Assembly (NCBI GenBank): GCA_947650365.1
Contig: OX393549.1
Coordinates: 90,256,039 to 90,320,038, forward strand
Direction: 5' to 3'
DNA: 64,000 bases
Origin: Chamaelirium japonicum
Lineage: Eukaryota > Streptophyta > Magnoliopsida > Liliales > Melanthiaceae
Below the pieces are notes generated by a model. That model ran no database searches, was not told where the DNA came from, and saw only the letters and a list, made by a program, of their open reading frames with translations. Each line of letters begins with the position of its first letter. The stretch's first letter is position 1. Of the stretch, positions 1 through 10,659 are shown one piece after another. A program made the position numbers and the translations under genes.

Positions 1-905
1 AGTCATCATAGAGTCTCTGAGTCTGCATCTGCATTTGCATCACATATGCATGAATTACACAAAGAAATCAGTAACAAAATTGAGCAGAGCAATGCTGACT
101 ACAAATTACGAGCCGACACCCGAAAACGAGCTCAAACTTTTAACATAGGGGATTATGTGATGGTCCGGCTCCGCCCGGAACGGTTCCCACCAGGGACCGT
201 TAAGAAACTACATGCACGCAGTGCCGGCCCCTTCCGGATACTAAAGAAGATAAATGACAACGCCTATGTCATTGACCTCCCTGAGGGTTTTGGCATTAGT
301 CCGACCTTCAATGTTGAAGATCTAGTGGCCTACAAAGGCCCAAATTTCAACCCTAGCAATCCTCTGGTAGAGCCTACCCTAGATCCTGTTTCTGAGAGCA
401 GCCCGTTACCTCCACTGCCCCAAAATATCCCATATCCCACAGCAAACGGCATCGATAAAATTCTAGATGACGAGATCGTCTCTGGTAAAGACGGTGGAAC
501 TCGGAGGTACCTGATTCGCTGGAGCGGAAAACCCCCATCTGAGGATACGTGGATGGAACGAGAAGAACTACAACGGCTTGACCCGGACTTGCTGGAGCTA
601 TACGAAAGCCGCACGGAGCCTTACTCGACGGAGTCGAGCTCTCTCCCACCCCGGGAGAATGATGAGGACATCGAGCAGCGTCCCTGGCGCGTGTACCAGC
701 GCAGGAGGCGCCACCTGAGCTTGTGGCTGTGATCAGACAGCCAGCACCGTTGATGATGATCGTGTAGTCGTTTTTATTTGTTTTGCTTTGCATTATGTTA
801 TTTAGTCCCACCTCAGTTGTCAGGGATTTTCTTCTGTTTATCGCAGCCTTTATATAGGCCTGCCCCTGGACATGTAATGGGATCGATGAATAATAAAATT
901 TTTAT
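1..905 (+). mobile_element. 3' end of a Ty3/gypsy chromovirus (integrase C-terminus, chromodomain, probable start of 3' LTR)
   Basis: The plus-strand frame up to position 732 reads as the C-terminus of a Ty3/gypsy polyprotein. An integrase tail with the [20 protein letters not shown] block comes first. It is followed by a chromodomain around residues 137-190 ([27 protein letters not shown]). This marks a chromovirus, probably Reina- or Galadriel-like; the clade is my inference. The element begins outside the window. Downstream of the stop the sequence has plant LTR hallmarks: TTTAGTCCCACCTCAG near 800, a TATATAGG box near 851 and an AATAATAAAA signal near 889. The 3' LTR therefore probably starts close to 733, but its right end is not clear. 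The visible part looks uninterrupted. Confidence 0.8.
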
Positions 906-939
906 GTTTTCCTCTGCAATTGTGTTGAGCGAATTCAGG

Positions 940-1030
940 GCGAGGTGTGTGAAACCCAAACCCAAACCCTAGGCGTGTGAAACCCTAGGTCCAGTATTAG
1001 GCGTGTGAAACCCTAAAACTGGAAACCCTA
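940..1030 (+). repeat. short repeats of a GTGTGAAACCC motif
   Basis: The motif GTGTGAAACCC occurs three times (about 948, 974 and 1001), mixed with AAACCCTA telomere-like words. It may belong to the U5 part of the LTR to its left or be host sequence; nothing here decides it. Confidence 0.45.
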
Positions 1031-1130
1031 ATTGTCCCTCTCCTATCCCTCTCCCTCACCTAGCCGCCGGCCTCCCCTTCCCTAGCTGCCGCTGCCCACC
1101 TGCCAAGACCCACCCGATCCCCTCTCTCCC

Positions 1131-1540
1131 TTGGCTGCTGCCGTCCGGACCCCCAACACCATCCGACTCCCTGTCTCCTTGCTGCCGCTGCCGACCCATC
1201 CCCTACCCGGCCCCCCTCCTCCCGTTGGCTGCTGCTGCTGCCGCCGGTCCCTGTATACCCGACCCCCAGCACCACCGAACCCCCCCTCATCCCCTTGGCT
1301 GCTGCTGCTGCCGCCATTCCCTACACACCCGACCCCCATCACCACCGAACCCCCTCCTCCCCTTGGCTGCTGCTGCTGCCGCCGTTCCCTGCATACCCGA
1401 CCCCATCCCCACCGAACCCCTCTTCCTCCCCTGACTGCTGCTGCTGCCGCCGGTTCCTGCACACCCGATCCCAATCCCCACCGATCCCCCTCCTCCCCTC
1501 GACTGCTGCTGCTGCTGCCGGTTCGTCCCTACCCGACCGG
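1131..1540 (+). repeat. GC-rich minisatellite, unit 67-70 bp, about five copies
   Basis: Tandem copies start with TTGGCTGCTGCTGCTGCCGCC at about 1225, 1295 and 1363, and with diverged versions at 1432 and 1499, giving spacings of 70, 68, 69 and 67 bp. A shorter degenerate stretch precedes them from 1131. The strand is very C-rich and open in several frames on both strands. That explains the proline/alanine-rich reading frames here, which I do not regard as genes. Confidence 0.75.
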
Positions 1541-3490
1541 GCGTCCCTTCCCCCCCCTACTGCTACCTGATCGGTATCGCACCTCCGGCGCCCTCGTCCT
1601 GCGTGCAGGGCCGGATTTGCTGAGGATCACGGTGTGATCATTGACGACGACGGGTGCCTCGACAAACAACTCTCCCCTCCCGATCCGGAAGGAGAGAGCG
1701 TGGAGGAATCTACAAAGGGGCCTCGACATCACTTCCCCTCCCGCGATTCGGAAGAGGAAGCGTGGAGGCATACGTGCCAGGCCATCATCGGCAACTCGGA
1801 TTACGGAATTCTCTCTTCGACCAGGTATTTTTCGTGTTTCACCAAATCGGTTATCTAGTTTATTATCGTTGCCGGCTGTTTTCCCACTGTGAGATTGAGC
1901 GCTTACCTGCCTGTAGTGCTATTAATCTAGACATTGCAATAGGACTATTTGGATTGCTTTATCGTCTAAATACTGAAAGTGACTGGCATTAGTACATTAG
2001 TTCTCATCGTATATGCCTGTGTTACTTGTTTGATTTGATTTCTCGTACGGCATCATACTTAGTAGTAAGCCCTGCCTGCTCAACTGATTAATAAACATTC
2101 TCCTCATTGCATCGTATTGCATCAGAAATCTCCATAAGAGGAACCATCTTGGCACCTTAGGCATCCCCCCCCCCCCTGGTGATACATCTACCGTGAACTC
2201 CAATCATTTGTTTCTTTCTTGTAGCTATGTGCTCTCTATTTGGGATCGATTTAAATTTAAGTTTCATATTGGAGGGCATCCGACCTCTCTCTCTCTCTCC
2301 TATAAAGCTTATCGGATATTCGAAAACTTTGGGCTATTATCGTGACGGCCACTAGTTGTAATATTTGGCTAGTACGCAATAAAAAGGTATCCAACAAAGT
2401 TCTTCGCCACATGCGGTGCTCATCTGACGGATGGAGACTATCAAGTTGTTGGTAATTCCTCGTGCTGGTACTCTTAAGGATGATCTACATAACTTTTCTG
2501 GGTCAAGTTGACGATTGGATTTCATGGATCAAGGGACCAATTGCTCAATTTCTCTGTAATAATCTATTTTCCCTTATTGTAGTTTATTTTTATCATTTAT
2601 TATCAAGAAACTAGTAGGGGTCTAGGTCAAACTCCCCTCCTATATCTAGAGGGATATCTCAAAAAAAAAACCCCCAAACCCTTTAACTCATTACCTAAAA
2701 GCCCAAATCCATTGAACATAGACTTCAACCCATTAAACTTATACCCATCTTATAAGCTATACCCAACCCAATATTATCCTATCTGACCTGTTGAAGCCTA
2801 AACGGGCTCACAACCCGTTTGATCCACATCTTGAGATCCATTAGCTTGATCAAAGCGATCTTGGACTCTGTTCGAAGCCCTCGACGATCCCAATTTATCT
2901 AGTACAATCCTGTAACCTTTTCGTGCGCCCACAAAACCAGATTTGCTCACCATAGAAAGAGCGAGCATATCAAATTGTTGGACCCCCTCATCCGTTTTGT
3001 ATCATATTGGTATCTGAGGAGCTTCTGGTTTCTCCGGAGCAATCTGATCCTACATCACTTGCATTAGATTATGTTGGGAGGAGGCACATTTGGAGGCCCC
3101 TTTGGCTACCACCCCCCTCACAAGTATAGTCTGCTAATAGCGAGTCCTTCCTAGAGAAGGAATGAAGAGCAGGACTGCAAGATTAGAAACTTGTTGCAGT
3201 ATTTTTTCCTTCAGTACCATGCATTGTGGAGAACTGTATGCAAGATCAATGATACTTTTTTTTCCAAGTAATCACATAATACTTTTATTCATGCCAATGA
3301 TTCAATAGATCTTCCTGCTAATATTGGATTTGCGAGTGGTGTTATGTTTGTAATGATGTCCTCTAAATATTCTCTTTTAACTCCGCGGAAGAGGGTTAGA
3401 TATTTACTCGTTCTATGGTGAACCAAATTCTTACTTTATTTATGAAAAAAAAGAAACAAGAGTACCAATGAATCTAAGGTAAAATGAATT
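1541..3490. other. no recognisable gene
   Basis: The first 300 bases stay GC-rich and include a possible splice donor (CGACCAG followed by GTATTT near 1824), which could be an untranslated exon end. Beyond that the sequence is AT-rich with no coding signal. It contains a run of about 12 C at 2165-2176 and a short CT repeat near 2286-2300. Confidence 0.5.
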
Positions 3491-3748
3491 TGGGTAAATT
3501 ACACTTTACCCCCCTGAAGTTTAGCCCAAAATCACTTAACCCCTCTATAGTTAATAAACTACATTTTGCCCCATTCAATTCTGTTTTGATTAGATAGAAA
3601 TTACCAAAAGAGGGAATTTAATAGTTGACAAAAGGGGGTATTGTACTACAATTGAAAACTATAGGGACCGATTTGGAACAAAAAAAACGTCAGGGGGGTT
3701 AATGTGATTTTGGATAAACTTCAAGGGGGGTAAAGTGTAATTTACTCA
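3491..3748. mobile_element. palindromic MITE (family starting TGGGTAAATTAC)
   Basis: The element is a long inverted repeat with arms of about 57 bp. The left arm starts TGGGTAAATTACACTTTACC and the right arm reads back as TGAGTAAATTACACTTTACC. GAATT flanks both ends (3486-3490 and 3749-3753), a likely target duplication. It has no coding capacity. A second member lies at 50746-50979. The superfamily cannot be set from so short a duplication. Confidence 0.75.
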
Positions 3749-4325
3749 GAATTTTTACTTATTATGAGCTCTCTATAGAAATGAAGGTTAGGAAAGGTAA
3801 TCATTGTATACTTAAGCAATGCACATGAGTCTACAACTTGAAAGACAGAATGTCCCATCTTATTTAACTTTGATATAGTGTATTCTGGAATTCAACCTAG
3901 CTCTCCGAACTTCGGAAGATAATGTAGCAGTGGTAAGATCAGCTGGCCTTCCAATACAAATGTGAAAGAGGTATTGAAGATGAGGAAGGTGGTTGATGAT
4001 TGGACAATTGTGGTGGTTTAGATTTCAAAGACTTCAGGTTCTGTGGGATCACAACTTATCTCACCATGAAATTGTGAGAGGAAGTAAATACGGATAGGTT
4101 ATGATAGGTGTTAGCATTTTAGTTAATGAATTTTATGATTGATAATTAAAGTGTGATCCCGTCTAGCCTATTGTTGGAAAGATACCATGCGAATAGGTGG
4201 AACCTATCTTTGTTTCATCAAGTAGGAAAGGTTTATTGAGAGTCCATAACAAAATCATTTGGTTGGCTTTTGAGAAGTGTTTTCCCCAGTGTTGTATCTT
4301 GGTCAATGAAAAGAGTTGTTTGAGG
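3749..4325. other. no recognisable gene
   Basis: AT-rich intergenic sequence between two MITEs. I see no reading frame, repeat or RNA gene that I can support. Confidence 0.5.
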
Positions 4326-4773
4326 CAAGGTTTTAAATGTCGATTTCCATGTCAATTTTGGTTAGTAAAAAAAAGGAAATTTGTCGGATTTATGTTTTGG
4401 TGAAAATTTTGTATTTTTAAGGAAAGATTTCGGTGGAAATTCATCTGATTTTGGTCAAATTTCGATCAATTCCAGTTCAAATGTCAGTAAAATATTGTCT
4501 ATTATGAAAAAAATCTAAATTGTGGAAAATGTAATTTCTCATTGATAAACATGAGTTTTGTTTTACTAAAAAAGATAAATTTTTTCTGTGAAATTGTCTG
4601 GAAAAAGACTAAATGTTGGATTTTGGTCAAATGTCGATCATTTCGGCCGACATTTCATAATGTCGGATGGAAATTTTGTACTATTAAAATTTTGGACAAT
4701 TTCTATGTCGGACCCTTAAAAAAATACATATTTCGGTGATTTCGTAGGAAATTTGTCGACATTTGATTCCATG
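4326..4773. mobile_element. hAT-like MITE with ATTTCGATC-type internal repeats
   Basis: The ends are inverted: the left end starts CAAGGTTTTAAATGTCGA and the right end reads back CATGGAATCAAATGTCGA. The flanking 8-mers GTTTGAGG (4318-4325) and GTCTGAGA (4774-4781) match at 6 of 8 positions, as expected for an old hAT insertion. The interior repeats words such as TTTCGATCA and TTTCGGCCGA. It is non-coding. Confidence 0.55.
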
Positions 4774-5275
4774 GTCTGAGATTGCAAATCTTAGTATTTG
4801 TTATGTTACTATTTACCTAAAAGTTTAACTTAAGTTGTTAGGTAAAGGACCAACAATGCATATCAAGCTAACACTCCCTCTCGTACGACTTCTCCCGTGC
4901 GTGGAGAAGTAAATAGATGGGGGCATAATCAAATGGGTGCAACGAGACTTGAACTTATGACCTCCGAAAAGTGGAAACCTGAACTCTGATGTTGTATAAA
5001 GTTACTATTTCACACAAAAAGTTTAAGTTGTTGGGGGAATGGACCAACAATGCATATAAAGCTAACTATGCAACGAAGATCTTAAGTTGCCTTGATATGA
5101 AGGAGAGAATGAATGTATAAGTAGGAGGAACTGTGAGAATATGTAGGCCTAAGCTTACTTCTGACAAGGTTGCACTTGTAGCTGTCACACCCCAAATTTT
5201 CCTCCGCGGCGGAAGATTCAAGTGTAATTTTTTTTTGTAAAGGGATTTTGTTTTATTAAAGTTTATTCGCTCATT

Positions 5276-5402
5276 CTTGCTCGGACTAACCCAATGCCTA
5301 GTTAAGCGGCGTACGGTTGGGTCATCGCAAGGGGAATATCCTTGCTCGGACTAACCCAATGCCTAGTTAAGCGGCGTACGGTTGGGTCATCGCAAGGGGA
5401 AT
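5276..5402. repeat. 65-bp tandem duplication inside the left LTR
   Basis: The segment starting CTTGCTCGGACTAACCCAAT occurs at 5276 and again at 5341, nearly identical. The right LTR has a single copy (near 14975-15045), so the duplication arose after the two arms formed or was lost on the right. Confidence 0.85.
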
Positions 5403-6410
5403 ACGATAGCTATCATTATATTTGAAAAGAGGGTGAAGAAAGAGAAAGATTGCTACTCGACTACCAAAGGCATTGCTCTCCCGAGGGAGGAAGACTACAT
5501 TTCCTCAGGTAAAGCACTGCTCTCGCAGGACTTCGATACTTGAACCCAAAGGACAATCTGAACCTCACTACCACTCATAGCCACGAAGGGCTCCTTATTT
5601 AAGACGCACAAGACTATTCGTTTCAGACGGTATCAGATGCCAGGTTCAAATGCTAAACACTTCTATATTAAATACAACAGTACTACTACCGTCCCAAGGA
5701 CGTCTTATTACAATAATGTACAAACCAAGGAGGTACCCTCCTCAATCGACCAAAGGACGATAAAATGCAACTGTACACAGGACAAAAGTCCAAACTGAAT
5801 AACCTAAGTGAAATATGGTCCTCAAGTCCAGCTCCTGCTCCACTCGAGCTCCCTATCAACTCCTCGAAGCTGCAACTCCTTTCAGCCGAATGTCCGTTCA
5901 CTGGATCTCAAACTCAACTCGTATCTGGAACCTGGGTTTGTGCCAAAAGAACAATACAAACCCTGAGTCATTTTGAGGATAAAGTGACTCGATGAGAGCC
6001 ACACTAACTAGTGATAAGTATTGTAAAGGCGAAATGATCTATAATAATGCTAACTATTTATTCTAGCAAAACAAAACCCTAAAAGTTAATCACTACTAGT
6101 CTAGGGTACTTGAAAGAAATTACCACCAATCAAAAATTCATCCGAACAATGGTCAGATTTTCAAGTCAACTACGCTAATCATACCGGTCCGACGCAACCA
6201 AGCCAATCTCAACTCTACGCCCGATATTACGAGTTAGACGGCGATTATGATGCCCCTATACTCCTAAGCTAGTGCAAGCACCCGGGCCACAACAAGTGAT
6301 ATGGAAATGTCTAAAAGGCAATTAGAGAATGACCCTAACTTTTTTAGACTAAGATAGACCCAAGGGCACAGTTCAATATAAGGTGGAAAAACGAGCAGTG
6401 CTTCCGCGCG

Positions 6411-6665
6411 CCCTATCCAGGATATTGAAAAGTTCCCTGGTCCGAAGGTTGTTCCTCGGCTGTGGTCAAGCCACATCTGTCTTTAGCCTCTACAGAGTGT
6501 CACACGCCCCAAAGGGGGCGAAGAATAGACTTTGGTGGATTCAGGAACTCAGCTCGATATAAGCTAGAAAATCGGATAGCACTTTTGTGCCCTTTCCAGT
6601 ATATTGAAACGGTCCCCGGTCCGAAGGTCGTTCCTCGACTGTGGTCAAGCCACACCTGTCCTTAA
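6411..6665. repeat. about 179-bp duplication inside the left LTR
   Basis: The block around GGTCCGAAGGTTGTTCCTCG near 6439 recurs in diverged form near 6618, with the following GTGGTCAAGCCACA in both. The right arm also shows two such blocks, near 13090-13140 and 13885-13930, but there they are separated by an inserted element. The duplication therefore predates the arms. Confidence 0.7.
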
Positions 6666-7009
6666 TGTCTACAGGGTTTGAATCAAAACCCTAAAGGAGC
6701 GGGATATGTCCTTTTGTAGCGTGCGACGGCGGGATCACCGACTGCGTCCGATATTGAGTTTTTTTGTTCACACACGGTGATCACCCCGCTTCTCGCACGC
6801 TTTTATGGAACCTAACACCCATATCTAATAAAAATAATTTTTTATTTTAAAAATTAATTAATTAATTAATTAAAGTTAATTAATTAATAATTTAATTAAA
6901 TAATCATTTATTTACTTGTTTATTTATTTAATTTATTTTATTAACTTATTATTTAAATGATGTCATTAATGAATTAACCAATCATTTATTTAATGTTTGG
7001 TATTTATAT

Positions 7010-7250
7010 GTTTATACGGTGTATAATACGGGTATAATAGGGGGCGTATACATGGTACAAATACAGAGTATATATGGAGTATAATACATGTATTATACTT
7101 GTTATAATACGGCGTATGTACGGGTACTTATACGTAGTATTATACGGAATGGATACTGTATTATACGATGTATTCTACGTGTACTTTTATGAAGGAAATA
7201 CACGTATGAATACTTCGTATAATACGAGCATTCATAATGTATAAATCCTA
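7010..7250. repeat. GTATTATACG-rich block of the left LTR
   Basis: About ten imperfect copies of the self-complementary words GTATAATAC, GTATTATAC and CGTATAATACG occur in 240 bp. The counterpart in the right LTR is at about 12490-12730. The block follows an AT-only stretch with repeated TTAATTAA words. Confidence 0.65.
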
Positions 7251-9099
7251 AACACATTTGGATGATAGGCCTTAGGTTTTATGGATCGAAAACCACTATT
7301 TTTTGGGGTTTTCATCTCAAGAATTCAAAAACACGAGAAAACGACTCGATTCTTGGAAATCCGAAAAATCGAGGGTTCGATTCGCTTCGAATCGAATCCC
7401 ACTTTAAACAAAGTATGTTCTTTACTTACTTAGCATGGAGCATGATCACTTGGAATGAAAAATATATTTTCATTTGGATTAAAATCCAAGGGTTTCTAGG
7501 TTTTTGAGCAAAACCTTCAAAAACTTAAAGAACACGGAGTGTTCTTCGAAAAATATGAGATTCGAAGGTGTAAATCACTCCAAGTCAAAATCTATAAAGC
7601 ATGAGAATCCATGGGAGCATGTTTGCAAAGATGCCTATGACATCAAATTCAAATTTCGAACAAGATTCATGATTATAAAATTGAAGAATAATTTATGACA
7701 TGCTTTTAACCAAAAATCATAGATTAAAAGTTAGATTTATGGGTGAAAACACCTAAAAATTCATCTAAATTCTCATGGCATCCTATTTTATCATATTATA
7801 GCTTACTTATTGTAGATTTGTGGAGTTCCTCAAAGCCTTGGCCCACCACTCATTTTCTTATTCGTCTTCTCCTTTTTCTTCCAATTCCAACATAGCAAGC
7901 TCTAATCTCTAACCAAGGTTTTTCCTCAAGGTTTTTGTTGCAAAGGGAGGCTTCAAGGTGAATGTATTTCAGTCAAGAGGAAGTGCCTTGGTTGCCTTTG
8001 CAAGGGGGGTGAAGAGAATAAAGTGATAAGGGAGGGGGAAAGTCAAAGGGACTTTTCTCCCCTTTGAAATGGCCGCCTATACAAGGCATTGAATGACTTG
8101 CCTCCCCATGTGGGAGGCACATGGGGAGGGTGTAGGGATGATGTCATATGGACCCCCAACTTTCGTCCTTTAGTGATTGTTAGGTTTATGTTAAGTTCTA
8201 ACCTAGTTTAGGACCTAATTAAACCTAGTTTAGGGCTAAAGTTCTAACCTAGATTATGGTTACTTTAAACCTCACATGGAAGCGCATGAGGGGTGGGGAT
8301 AACCTCATGTAGGCCCCACGTTACTGCATTTGGTCCCCATTAGGTTTATATTAGTTTTAATTAGGTTTTTAGGGTCTAAATTAGGCTAGATTACGTATTA
8401 ATTTAACCTAGTTTAGTACTTAATTTTGGTTAATCTCCTAATTAGGATTTTTATAATCCTTCATCATTGCAAGCACATGGGATGATCTCACGTGGCCCCA
8501 CATGGTTGTCACTTAGTGCCCTTATGTTAGGTTAGTCCTAATTGCTAAACACAATTAGGGGTAGTTAATCCTGCTTAGCAACTTAGATTCGGGTTAACTA
8601 ATCCTGCTTAGCAACTTAGATTCGGGTTAACTAATCCCTGATTAGGGTAAAAAATATACATAATCCCCAAAACATCCATTTCTTTATTATTTTTAGGTCC
8701 AATATAACTTTTGGTAATTTTGCAAAAAGATCTATTTTTCAAAAATGATGATTTTACCCTTCGTGTGTGAAAGGGGCCCCGTCTCCCTGTATGCTAGCCC
8801 AGACCCCGGACGAAGTGAAAACGCACCCAGGAAAAATATTTACTACTCCCGAGGCGATGTTAAAGCATTCCCGGAAGATTCATTTGAGTTCCGGAGTTAG
8901 GGCCTAATAGCCCTGATCGGACAAAAAGTCTATTTTCTGGTACGCAGCCTCTGCGCACTGACTCTCGTATTTACTTTTTGTGCATTTACGTACTCGTAAG
9001 TGACAAGGATGCATCATACATCATTCAACATTCCATAATGAACAGAAGAAAAATAATATATTTGTATTATAATATTACAGGAAAAATCAGATCTTAAAA

Positions 9100-10659
9100 C
9101 CCTTCCCTCCTTACAAATATTTTATTCTCGAAATTAAGCAACTAATTGAAGAAGGATAACGTTTCTCTATGCTCGCCTTCGTTTTCCAGGTGGCTTCATT
9201 TTCAGTTCGATGACTTCACAATACTTTCACCATCTTCAGATTGTCCCGTAGGAGGGGTTGATGTGGAAGGGTCAGTAGGGAGAGGGGTCCCTGCCATCGG
9301 AACCTCCACATGGGCAGTCTCGACAGGGACTTCAGAACAGGAGGAATGGCGTGCTTGCCTTCTTCCAGATCAGATGGTCAGAGATATGGTTCTAAACGAG
9401 GCACACCAATCTAGATATTCGGTCCATCCGGGTAGTACGAAGATGTATCACGATCTCAAGAGACACTACTGGTGGGTTAGGATGAAGGGCGACATTGCTG
9501 GCTTTGTTGCCAAATGCCTAATTTGCCAGCAAGTCAAAGCAAAACATCAGAAACCGGCTGGTCTATTAGAACCTCTACCTATAATAAAATGGAAGTGGGA
9601 TCACATTACTATGGATTTTGTGATGGGTCTACCACCCACGCATCCAAGCATGATGTAATTTGGGTGATAGTGGATCGTCTGACCAAATCAACCTATTTCC
9701 TTCCTGTATGAATGATGATGATCATGAACGAGCTTGGAGTATTGTATGTGAACGTGATTGTGAAGCCGCATGGCGTTCCGGTGTCTATAGTATATCTGAC
9801 AGAGATCTGAGTTTTACATCGAATTTCTGGAAGAGTCTACAAACTGCCTTGGGTACGTATCTGAAGTTCAATATAGCTTTCCACCCTCAAACAGATGGTC
9901 AGTCAAAGAGAACTATTCAGAATCTAGAAGATATGTTGCGAGCTTGTTCCTTGGACTTCACTGGTAATTGGGAGAGTCATCTACCATTGATAGAGTTTTC
10001 CTACAACAGCAGCTATTAGGCCAGTATTGGAATGGCACCGTTTGAAGCGTTGTATGGAAGACCTTATCTTTCTCCTGTTTGTTGGGCTGAAGTTGGGGAG
10101 CATAGCATATTGGGTCTAGAACTGGTACGTGAAACCACAATGAAGATTCAATAGATCAGGGAGCGGCTGCATACAGCTTAGAGTCGTCAGAAAAGTTATG
10201 CCAATAATAGAAGACCACCGCTTGAGTTCGCCGTTGGAGATCATATGGAATCATTCGTTTTGGTAAGAAGGGCAAGCTAACACCTCAATATATTGGCCCC
10301 TTCGAAATACTGGAGCATTTGGGGGAAGTAGCGTACCGTTTGGCGCTACCACCTCTATGTCTTCAGTGCATGTATTCCACGTGTTATGTTGAGGAAGTAT
10401 CAACCTGATCCTTCTCACATACTGGCATGGAAAGAATTGGATCTTGAAGTCGATGCCTCGTTCGAGGAATGTCCGGTGAAGATATTGGCCAGATAGAAGT
10501 GGGCCCTGCGCAATAGAGCGATTTCAATGATAAAAGTATTGTGGAGTTATCGAACTGAAGATGAAGCCACATGAGAAACTGAGACGAGCATAGAGGAACG
10601 TTGCCCTTCGTTCGACTAGTTCCCTAATTTCGAGAACAATTTTTGTAAGAAGGGAAGGG
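9100..10659 (+). mobile_element. internal region of the inverted-LTR element: integrase and chromodomain remnant
   Basis: Plus-strand sequence from about 9350 encodes integrase features: a zinc-binding region (CLICQQVKAKHQKPAG) and a catalytic-core start (WDHITMDFVMGLP). A later core block ([20 protein letters not shown]) follows. Near 10440-10570 a chromodomain-like tail of the Tekay/Del type is recognisable (VKILARQKWALRN, KVLWSYRTEDEATWE). A polypurine tract (about 10650-10659) precedes the right LTR. The first 135 bases (9100 to about 9233) are an inverted copy of the last 135, so the palindrome continues past the LTRs. The coding part is broken in several places. No gag, protease or reverse transcriptase is present. 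Confidence 0.75.

Larger units (their letters stand above)
5183..9099 (-). mobile_element. left LTR of the inverted-LTR element (minus orientation)
   Basis: In the minus sense this LTR starts after a polypurine tract (read back GGAGGGAAGGG, 9100-9110) and ends GGGGTGTGACA at 5183. It is about 3.9 kb. Landmarks shared with the right copy are an AT-only block near 6830-7000, a GTATTATACG-rich block near 7010-7250 and a block rich in CCTAATTAGG-like words near 8160-8650. It also carries two local tandem duplications, listed separately. Confidence 0.8.

Noticed and set aside
1060-1637. Long proline-, alanine- and glycine-rich frames on both strands
   Set aside because: They follow the 67-70 bp GC-rich minisatellite, overlap on both strands and have no domain.
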